Below, piece after piece: positions 47,468 to 57,190 of a DNA stretch of 64,000 bases (positions are counted from its first letter, which is position 1; each line of letters begins with the position of its first letter). The position numbers were made by a program, and so were the translations under genes. The notes under the pieces are model-generated. The model was given only the letters and a program-made list of their open reading frames with translations. It was not told the DNA's origin and searched no databases. The stretch covers positions 5,188,755-5,252,754 of the forward strand of contig NW_006494789.1 of assembly GCF_000471905.2 (NCBI RefSeq). The letters are read 5' to 3'. The stretch comes from Amborella trichopoda (Eukaryota; Streptophyta; Magnoliopsida; Amborellales; Amborellaceae).

Positions 47468-48470
47468 CTTCGACTAAGAGCCCACGCTTCAAAAATTATC
47501 CTACAATACTCAACCATGACATGAAATATTACTCAAGCACTTCATAACAATTGCCTTCACAGGGAGACAGCCCCTCATGAAATAGGCTTTCAAGTCCTGC
47601 ACCAGAATAGCCACAGTTCACAAAAGTCATGAGACAAACAGGTCAAAGAAGTGTGGTTACATATGATGATCAATATCAAAAAACATTTAATAATAACTGA
47701 TGCAAACTATGTTTTGTCAATTAATGAATGATGTAATCATCACTTCTAATACCAGGTTCTCGTCAGTGTAACACTGGAAAAATGTATTTACAACGCAGCT
47801 TGAGAGAGAATAGTACTCCATAAGCACCCTATATTCTATGCAGATAAAATGATTCAAACATAAATTACCCAAATAATAACAAGAGATTGCCCCACATCCA
47901 ATCAGTCAGCTATGGACCGCATAAAATGAACCATCCTATCAAGAATCATATATCGATTTTATCATTTCTTCACACTGTTACAGAACCAAGTTTTCTTTCA
48001 GTTCCTTGAGCACAATTAGCCCACCAATTCCCATATTATAGAAAAAAAAAGTAGCACGCCACGAAAACAAGATGTAAGTTAATACAGATCCCTGAAACTC
48101 TTCTGCATCAAAATTTCAACGGAGAAAATGAAAGAGAGAATATCGAAACAAAGCCTCGAAAAATGCCCCAAAGCTGAGAATTAAGGCACTTAAATCTATT
48201 CAAGTCGCGCCGATCAATTGGAATCCGAATGCTCTCACACTAGATTCTCTCACATTAGATTCATTTCTAGGAGCAGAAAATACGGACCAAGTAGAACCAA
48301 ACAAAGGGGAGGAAAAGAAAACCTTAGCCTAGAGACGCACAATCAATAGATTGAAGAAGAAAGGAGGAAATGAAAGACGTACAGCATTCCTTGGGTAGAG
48401 AAAGGAGTTTTAATGGAGATCTCCCGGTTCGGTTAGGGGGGTGCGCGCGGTACCTGCAAAATGCCGAGAG

Positions 48471-48570
48471 TCTCGTTGGACTTCATAAAATGGAACGCCG
48501 GGGTGACTTCTCAAGTCCCTAGCTAAAATGTAAAAGCGAATCCTTTATGTAGTATATTCGAGAGCCATGG
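48471..48570 (-). promoter_or_regulatory. Putative core promoter and 5' UTR exon of the flippase gene
   Basis: On the minus strand, GAATATACTACATAAAGG (about 48545-48562) offers TATA-like sequence. It is followed by ~70 bp of higher-GC sequence ending CATTTTGCAG|GTACCG at about 48471, a plausible 5' UTR exon donor. A UTR intron would then run to just upstream of the ATG exon at 47467. Transcript evidence is absent. The hAT insertion begins at 48565, so nothing of the host is left immediately upstream. Confidence 0.35.
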
Positions 48571-48964
48571 TTTAAAAAGCGGATCGGTGACCTGAATCGG
48601 TGACCCGGATCGGGCACTGTAAAAATAGATCTGGATCGGTCAATCGGCGATTTGAATCGAAAATCAGGTGAATCGGTCAGAATAAAGTTTCAAAAAAATT
48701 CGAAAAAATTATTAAAATTTATTATAAATATTTTTTTTTAGGAATTTAATAAAAAATGAGGGTACTCCATTAAGAATTTTCATATTTTTATATGAATATG
48801 CGAATATTAATATGTTTTTTCCCTGCATGAACTACTATTCAGCATTTAATTTACATCACACAAAAAGATAAACATAGAATTATCAAGGAATAAGTATATC
48901 AACATACATGGACTACAATAAAGCATACAATTAGTAACATAAGATCTAAAAATAAAATGATAGA

Positions 48965-51900
48965 CGACCTTGTTATTCTTCTTGGTCACATTGGTGCCAT
49001 TGATTGAATTCGTTTAACAATTCATTGATTCGATCTAAAAACGAATCATCGATATTAGCAAGCGTCTGACTATACCCAAATCCCCGAGTGTTAGTGTTTT
49101 GTTGTGTTCCCAATCCAAAATCCCCGAAGCTTGTCCATCCTTCATGTTCACCTACACTGTCGTGCTCATCCCTACACTGTTGCTGATGGCCTCAGAATCA
49201 TCATCTCTCTCATTTTCTCTTAAACCCCCTTCTCGCTCTCCCTCATTAGGTGCAATATCACCGACATCTCCGACGAATTGTGGATACGTTGGCTGGTTGC
49301 TTCCTCTTTCATGTTGTTCATCACCTTCTTCAAGATCTTCCTCACTGATAGCCTCAAGGAACGCTCTCTTGTGCAACACTGGCTCCTCCTCTTTTACTAC
49401 CCATTAGTCTGCTGTGTCTGTGACAAATATTATGTCTAAGTCTATCAGCCCATAGTCTTCAAGCTTCCTTTTTATTTGTCGCTCTCGGAGGTTTAAATTA
49501 TAATGAACGTACACTAGTTTATAAAGCTTCTCAGAAGCAAGTCGATTCCTCCTAGTAGTGTGCAACCATTAATACGTACTCCAGTTGTGCTCATAGCCAG
49601 TAGCAGAACATGTCTGGGAGAGCACCTTGATTGCTATCATCTTTAAGTGATGTGCATCAGTACCAATATATCTCCCACCATTCAGCTGGATTAAAATGCA
49701 AAAAGCATTATAAGGGCAAGAACAATTCATAAGATTAAATATATGAATGAACAAAATATTAGCGAGAGGATAACCTAGATCCATCATAGTTCGAGAATTC
49801 CTAGCAAGTCTAGTTCTGAAGAATCCTATAGCATCCCTATACATAGCAAGCTAAAACAAATGTATTTCGTTTTAGCGCATTATTCCTCACAAATATAACA
49901 ACTCAATGAAGTTCTTACCCAAACATTAAATAATACCTCTTGTATTGCTGCTACTTAGTTTCGATGGCTTCTCTGCAACCTTGTAATAATGTATCTGACC
50001 CCTTCCATAATCTTATAGGGATATTCAGGTATCAAATAGAAAATTTTTGGGTTGAAGTAGTAACCTACAAAATATATAAATAGAAAAATATCATTTATAA
50101 TTTCATTAAAAAATGATTTAAAATAGAAACATTGTAATGATATAAATATATATTTACCAGCATAATGAATTGGACGTCCAAATTTGGTGTTCCACCTCCT
50201 TTCTATAATCTCGATCACTTTGCTAGCAAAACTACATTTCNNNNNNNNNNNNNNNNNNNNNNNNNNNNNNNNNNNNNNNNNNNNNNNNNNNNNNNNNNNN
50301 NNNNNNNNNNNNNNNNNNNNNNNNNNNNNNNNNNNNNNNNNNNNNNNNNNNNNNNNNNNNNNNNNNNNNNNNNNNNNNNNNNNNNNNNNNATTCGGACGT
50401 CCCAAATTTAGGTGTTCCCACCTCCTTCTATAATCTCGATCACTTTGCTAGCAAAACTACATTTCTCTCCAATAGCAATTTCGCCCTCTCATACCTTCAT
50501 AAAGGATACCCATGGTAGCTTTCTTGTCAGCATCCACCATTTTTAACACCGTGACCAAAGGGGCAGTGGCCTCTATAACACTGGAACATCGACACCAGAA
50601 CCGCCTATTTGAGACTATGTTGTCCACTTTTATACCAGTACTGAACTTTGAGAGGCGGTCATTTAACCACTCTTCACAGGTAAACAATCTCTTTAATGCA
50701 CCTTCAGATTCTCGAATGGAGTCCACAGCTAAGTAATCGGTTGCAAAGCGGGTTATGACAGGCCTGATTATCTCTTTTTTCTTAGAGTGTTCTCTAAACA
50801 GAAATAAAATTTTAGAGTGGTTGTATATAAATCTCGACACCAACCTTGCTTCCTCTAGAGTCTCCTTCACAATTTTGATCTCACCGATCTCCTCTAACAT
50901 AAGATCGATGCTGTGTGCAGCACACGGGGTCCATACTAGATGCTTCTTCTTATCCATCAACTTGCTGCCCGCAGAAACACATGCACGCGCATTGTCCGTA
51001 ATAAACTGGACTACAGACTTATCTCCCACCTCCTCCACTATCTGATCATATAGTCGTACGTAGAAGTTTGCATCCTTCTTCGTCCCTGATACTACTTTGC
51101 TAGACAAAAAAGCTGTACCTTTTGGGGAATAGGCCAAGAAGTTTAAAAACTCCTTTTTGCTAACTTTTTTCGACCAACCATTACTCATGAGAGTACTGCC
51201 TGTCCTTGGCCAACTCTGTTTATATTCTTCAATCCACTTTATAACTTCCTCCACCTCTTCATCTGGTATTGGCCCACTGAGCTCATATGCCGTCGGGGGT
51301 TTTACCCCAAGCTCGACTCTCTGGATTGCACTGACCATAGGTAGAAAATATAGGCTATTGGCTGCATAAAAGGGAATCCCTTTATCGTAGAACCATTTGC
51401 CAACATATCTCCCCAACATGTTTCTTGTACCTTTAACCATGCCTTTTAGGGTCATATGTTGTGACTTAGGCTTTGAGAGAAATGGGTCTTTACGACCATG
51501 ACCTGCAATACTAGTACTCTTAGATAACCTAGAAACAATTTCTTCAACATTTGATTCTCCTTGATACATATTGCCACCAACGCCTCCATACATAATTGAG
51601 CTGGGCCCGCCATACATGCTCGAGCTGGGCTCGCCATGCATGTCTGAGCTAGGCCCACCATGCATGTCTGAGCTAGACCCACCGGGCATTCTAAACCCAC
51701 GTTCCCTCTGATATTGTTCATGTAAACTCAATCTTGTGGCTATGTCTAGGTCATTATTATATTGCTCTTGTAGGTCATTATTATATTGCTCTTCTGTATC
51801 ATTCCTGCTTGATGGCGTATATAAACTAGCTATCTCCTCATTCATCCTATGTTTGGCAATTTTTTTACTTTTGTTAGCATTAAGAATTACCGCTATCTGT

Positions 51901-52088
51901 TTTTTTACATTACTAGGGACACTAATGCATGCAGAAACATCTCCCTTAACCCCTGCCAAGTGTTGCTTGAACCTATGTACCCCACTACTTATCACTCTTT
52001 GACAGTAATTACAAATAATTTTGTCTTTTTTGTTGGGATCAAGTTTGACCCCATGTTGCCATGCAGGGTCTTCTGCAGATCTTGACAT
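48965..52088 (-). pseudogene. hAT transposase of element L (BED finger, DUF659, hAT C-terminus)
   Basis: A 543-codon open frame runs from the ATG at 52088. It has a BED finger (residues 8-60; Trp10, Cys26-x2-Cys29, His43), a 9-residue repeat block with S-S-D-M-H-G-G-P variants (136-173), DUF659 (about 262-412) with TDNARAC (364-370) and WTPCAAHSIDLML (386-398), and TRFATDYLAVDSI (446-458). The usual catalytic SDGW reads SNGW here (Asn303). A one-base deletion against element R shifts the frame just before the gap at 50241. Beyond the gap, spliced-looking pieces continue: IEIIERRWNTKFGRPIHYAG (50170-50218), GYYFNPKIFYLIPEYPYKI (49990-50070), MYRDAIGFFRTRLARNSRTM (49785-49844) and the dimerisation segment VLSQTCSATGYEHNWSTY ending in a stop at 49569. 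An acidic tail with one more stop follows. Non-functional as assembled. Confidence 0.85.
50163..50462. other. Assembly gap (N 50241-50390) with duplicated flanks
   Basis: The ~75 bases left of the gap (ending CTAGCAAAACTACATTTC) are repeated to its right, starting ATTCGGACGTCCC and again ending CTAGCAAAACTACATTTC, with small homopolymer differences. Element R has this segment only once, without a gap (58850-58920). The duplication is most likely an assembly artefact, so the interrupted frame of the L transposase here should not be read as biology. Confidence 0.85.
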
Positions 52089-52539
52089 GATTCAACTGTT
52101 TTAAGATGTAAAAAGTATAAAATTAACCTGACAGTTCAAAAAGAAAAATAATCATCATGTGTAGTGATAATATGTTGGGGTAGTTCATGTAGTCATATTT
52201 GTTGTTATTTGTTATTGCAAAATACCTTTATTGACAATAATATTTTCGTACATATCAATTACAAACATTCAGGATAATATAATACAAAATGCAAGCTCCA
52301 AACATGGCTACAACTCAATTATCAAGAACATACATTTTTTGTATTAAAAAATTAATAATAAAAACAATTCTTCACAGCGCCACCTAACATCACTGATTCC
52401 AACCAAAAAATGCATTAACAACAGATTAAAAAAATACAGTTTTGCATTAAAAATATAATGACATGCATTTTTTTGCATAAATAATCTATCCAACATAAAA
52501 AATTTTCAACAAAAACTTTAACAATAAAAATTTTAAATA

Positions 52540-53775
52540 TGGTTTAATACCTCATGATAATTAAAACCTTGTCACGATTTTCACATCTTTGCGAAAAATC
52601 ATCATTTTTCAAAAAAGTCGATCATGGAAAAAAAAAAAAAGAAGTACAGCAAACTCAAACAATAAAAATTAATAATTGGGTTTAATACATCATGATAATC
52701 AAAACCTTATAACAATTTTCACCTCTTTTCGGAAAATCATCATTTTTCAAAAAATTCGATCATGGATAAAATAAAAATAAAAATAAAAAGTACAACAAAT
52801 TTTCAAAAAATTCGATTATGGATTACAAAAAAAAATTGATCATGGATTAAAAAAAAAAATTAACAAATTTTAAAAAAATTCGATCATTGATTAGAAAAAA
52901 AAATTCGATCACGGATTAAAAAAATAATAACAAATTTTCAAAAAATTTGATCATGGATTAAAAAAAAAAATCACAAATTTTCAAAAAATTCAATCATTGA
53001 TTACAAAAAAAATTCCATCATTGATTAAAAAAAAAATCACAAATTTTCAAAAAAATCGATCATGGATTAAAAAAAAAAATCACAAATTTTCATAAAATTC
53101 GATCATGGATTAAAAAAAAAAATCGGAAATTTTCAAATAATTCGATCGTAGATTACAAAAACAAATGTGACCATGGATTAAAAAAAAAAATCACAAATTT
53201 TCAAAATATTCGATCATGGGAAAAAAAAAAAGTCACAAATTTTCAAAAAATTCGATCATTGATTACAAAAAAAATTCGATCATGGATTAAAAAAAAAATC
53301 ACAAATTTTCAAAAAAATCGATCATGGATTACAATAAATAAATCACAAATTTTTAAAAAATTCAATCATGGATTAAAAAAAAAATCACAAAATTTCAAAA
53401 AATTCTATCATAGATTACAAAAAAAAATTTGATCATGGATTAAAAAAAAAAATCCCAAATTTTCAAAAAATTCAATCATGGATTACAAAAAATTCGATCA
53501 TGGATTACAAAAAATTCGATCATGGATTACATATAATTCGATCATGAATTACAAAAAAAAACAAAAAATTCGATCGTGGATTACAAAAAAAGAAAAAAAA
53601 CAATTCGATCATGGATTACAAAAAATTCGATCATGGATTACAAAAAACTCTATCATGGGTTACCAAAAGAACAAAAACAAAAAATTCGATCATGGATTAC
53701 AAAAATTCTATCATGGGTTACAAATAAAAAATAAAACATAAAAACAAAAAATTCGATCATGGATTACAAAAAAAA
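52540..53775. repeat. AT-rich satellite in element L: AAATTCGATCATGGATTACA units
   Basis: More than 30 imperfect copies of TTCGATCATGGATTA separated by A runs and TCACAAATTTTC spacers; unit lengths range from about 24 to 45 bp. The equivalent position of element R (55980-56030) has a single TCCATGATCGAATTTTTTG. The expansion is therefore specific to L. The plus-strand frame at 53478-53741 is a translation of the repeat. Despite repeat-plus-spacer appearance it is not a CRISPR array. Confidence 0.9.
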
Positions 53776-54730
53776 AAAAGTTATGTATTTCACAGACCCA
53801 TCTTACATAAGCCATTTTAACTAAAAAATCCACCTCTAAGTGAATAAATTACATCCAATTGAGTACATTTTCTGATAAACAACAATATAAGGAATCAAAA
53901 CCCTAAATTTTGAACACATTATCATCAATAAATCAAATCAAATCGATTAAATTGAGCAAAAAAAAAAAACGTAGTTCTTTTCTTCACAGACAACAGTCAC
54001 TGAATCTAAAAAATAAAGCTCAAATTGAATAAATCAGATCAAATTGAATACATCTAATTATAAACAGCACTATAACCATTAAAAACGCTAGAAATCTAAC
54101 ACATTATTTATAATATATCATGAACAAAAAATTGAAAGGCGGAAAAAAAAAAAAAAACAGCAGAAAGTTTTTTCCACAGACATCACTGTGTTCATCTAAA
54201 TATTCATGCTGTAATTGACCAAATTACATAAAATTGATTATGTTATATCATAATAGACACAATAAATATTAAAAACCCTACAAATTGAATTCATTATCTT
54301 CAAAATATGCAGTGAAATTAATCATATGGCAGAAAAAACAAAAACCCAAACTTCTTACCTGGTTTTGTGAACCCGAGCCTTCAATCTCTAAATAACCCTA
54401 TTTTTCTCAACGATTTTCACAAATTCGCAACATAAGGTTTTGATGAACAACTTTAGGATCAAAATGCCTATAAATTTTGACATATTCATGCCCTATTTGG
54501 CATGAAACACAAGGAAAGGCAGAAACCCTAAAAATGCAACTTTCGTGATCCAAAAACACAAAATTTCTCAACCATTTAATCCGTGAAAAATCTGAATAAA
54601 GTTGTTTAAAGCCTGCATATTAGATCACATGCAAAAAAAAACAAGAAAAATGATCAAAAAATGACAAATTTTGAAGAATCCCGTGATGCACATTGTGCAG
54701 CCCATGTTCTCCACAGGACTCGTCGATTCC

Positions 54731-54757
54731 GTACAGTGAATCGGTGAGTCACTGTAC
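54731..54757. other. Stem-loop in the 5' subterminal region of element L
   Basis: GTACAGTGA (54731-54739) and TCACTGTAC (54749-54757) form a perfect 9-bp stem with a 9-base loop. The same stem occurs in element R at 55014-55040, so it is conserved between copies. A transposase-binding role is inference. Confidence 0.6.
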
Positions 54758-55013
54758 AGACTCCCCCCATTCTCTCTAGAACCAGGTGAGTCCCGGTTTT
54801 TTGAGCCATTCGAGACGTTACTGTCGATTCCCGAGTCGAATGAGGCGAGTCCGGTTCAACTCGACGGTTTTTTAAACACTGTTCGAGAGTTTTAAAAAAC
54901 ACCGAGCCGAGCCGAACCGGACTTGCCCGGTTGACTCGAGAATCGGCACAGGACGTGTCGGTTTTGACATAATACACGGAATCGCCTGGTTCCAGAAAGA
55001 ACCAAGCAATTCT

Positions 55014-55040
55014 GTACAGTGACTCATCAATTCACTGTAC
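55014..55040. other. Stem-loop in the 5' subterminal region of element R
   Basis: GTACAGTGA (55014-55022) and TCACTGTAC (55032-55040), counterpart of the stem-loop at 54731-54757 in element L. Confidence 0.6.
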
Positions 55041-55879
55041 GGAATCGACAAGTCCCGTGAAGAACGCGAGCTGCACAATGTTCTTCACGGGTTTCTTCAA
55101 ATTTTGTCATTTTTTTATCATTTTTCTTCTGTTTTTTGCCATGTGATCGAATATTCAGGCTTTATGCAGGTTTTTTCAGCCTTTTCATAGGTGAAATGGT
55201 GGAGAAATTTCATGTTTTTGGATCATGAAAGTTGCGGGTTTTAGGGTTTCCGCTTTTCTTTTGTTTCATGTCAAATAAGGCATGAATTTGTGAAAATTTT
55301 GAGGCATATTAATCGTAAATGTGTTCATCAAAAAATTTTGTTACGAATTTGTGATAATCTTTGAGAAAAACAGAGTAATTTGGAGATTGAAGCCACAGGT
55401 TCACGAAACTAGGTAAGAACTCTGTGTTTTTTTTTTGTCCGCCATTTGATCAATTTCAGTCCATATTTTGAAAATAATCAGTTAAATTTGTAGGGTTTTA
55501 AATCTTTATCATGTCCTTTATTATTTACCATAATCAATTTTATTTAATTTACTCAATTACAATCTGATTTTTTAGAAGAACACAGTGATGTCTGTGAAAA
55601 AAAATTTCTGATGTTTTTTTTTTTTTTCCACCTTTCGATCTATTATTCACGATATATTACAAATAATGTGTTAGATTTCTAGGGTTTTTAATCGTTATAG
55701 TCTTGTTTATAATTAGATGTATTCAAATTGATCTGATTTATTCAATTTGAGCTTCATTTTTTAGATTCAATGATTGTTGTCTGTGAAGAACTACGTTTTT
55801 TTTTTTTGCTCAATTTCATCGATTTGATTTGATTTATTGATGATAATGTGTTCATAATTTAGGGTTTTGATTCTTTATA

Positions 55880-56700
55880 TTGAAAATTTGTAATTTTCCG
55901 AAAAGATGTGAAAATTGTGACAAGGTTTTGATACTCATGAGGTATTAAACCATACTTTTAATTTTTATTGTTTGAGTTTGTTGTTGTTTTTTTTTTTATC
56001 CATGATCGAATTTTTTGAAAAATGATGATTTTCCTAAAAGATGTGAAAATCGTGACCAGGTTTTGATTATCATGAGGTATTAAACCATATTTTTAATTTT
56101 TATTGTTAAAGTTTTTGTTGAAAAAATTGTATGTTGATAGATTATTTATGCAAAAAACTGCATGTTATTATTTTTTTAATGCAAAACTATATTTTTTTAA
56201 TTTGTTGTTAATGCTTTTTTGAGTTGGAATGACTGTGAAGAATTGTTTTTATTTGTTTTATTTTTTAATACGTGATCGATTTTTTTTGAAAACTCGTGAT
56301 TTTCCGAAAAGATGTGAAAATAGTGACCAGGTTTTGATTATCATGAGGTATTAAACAATATTTTTTATTTTTATTGTTAAAGTTTTTGTTGAAAAAATTA
56401 CATGTTGATATAATATTTATGCAAAAAACATACATGTTATTATATTTCTAATGCAAAAGTGTATTTTTTAAATTTGTTGTTAATGCATTTTTGAGTTGGA
56501 ATGACTGATGTTAGGTGGCTCTATGAAGAATTGTTTTTATTTATTTATTTTTTTGTACATGTTCGATTTTTTTTGAAAAATCGTGATTTTCAAAAAAGAT
56601 GTGAAAATAGTGACCAGTTTTTTATTATCATGAGGTATTAAACCATATTTTTAATTTTTATGGTTAAAGTTTTTGTTGAAAAAATTGCATGGTGATAGAA
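55880..56700. repeat. Tandem repeats in the leader of element R (up to ~280-bp unit)
   Basis: AAAGATGTGAAAAT, GTGACCAGGTTTTGATTATC and ATGAGGTATTAAACCATA occur together near 55897, 56037, 56315 and 56600, with between-copy spacing of about 135, 275 and 285 bp. Between them are GTTAAAGTTTTTGTTGAAAA, ATGCAAAA.ACATGTTATTA and GAGTTGGAATGACTG. The corresponding part of L (52540-52760) has two copies of the first block. Confidence 0.8.
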
Positions 56701-57190
56701 TATTTATGCAAAAACAAACATGTTATTATATTTCTAGTGCAAAACTGTATTATATTTTTGATGTAGTTTTGCATTAAAAATGTATTTTCAATTTTTAAAA
56801 TTTTGAACGCAAAAAATACATGCTATTAAATTGTATTATCGTGAGGAATTAAAGTGCATATCATTGTAAAAAAATCGTGGCATATATGACAATTATATTA
56901 TCTTGCATTTTTTCAATTTTATTTTAAATTTTTTAATGCAAAAAATGAATGTTCTTGATAATTGAGTTGTAGCCATGTTTGAAGCTTGCATTTTGTATTC
57001 TATTATCCTGTATGTTTGTAATTGATATGTACGAAAATATTATTGTCAATAGAAGTATTTTGCAATAACAAATAACAACAAATATAACTACATGAACTAC
57101 CCCATCATATTATCACTATACATGGTGATTATTTTTCTTGTTGAACTGTCAGGTTAATTTTTAACTTTTTACATATTAAAAAGTTGAATC

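Larger units (their letters stand above)
48565..54881 (-). mobile_element. hAT element L (6.3 kb, transposase on minus strand)
   Basis: Ends: CCATGGTTTAAAAAGCGG at 48565 and, reverse-complemented, CAGTGTTTAAAAAACCG at 54881. The 3' subterminal region (48580-48680) repeats GGATCGG/GAATCGG; the 5' subterminal region (54700-54870) repeats GAGTC/ACTCG motifs and carries a 9-bp stem-loop. It contains a transposase at about 48965-52088, an AT-rich leader with a local satellite (52540-53770), and an assembly gap. Its 8-bp duplication TTCGAGAG is perfect, which argues that L is the younger of the two. Confidence 0.88.

Noticed and set aside
50165..50518. Plus-strand open frame across the N gap
   Set aside because: It crosses 150 N bases and is antisense to the hAT transposase; its similar halves come from the duplicated gap flanks.
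53478..53741. 87-codon frame with repeated DHGLQKI-type text
   Set aside because: It is a direct translation of the AT-rich satellite.
52540..53775. Repeat-and-spacer pattern reminiscent of a CRISPR array
   Set aside because: Units are irregular, AT-rich, A-run separated and lie inside a plant hAT transposon; no cas genes and a eukaryotic context.
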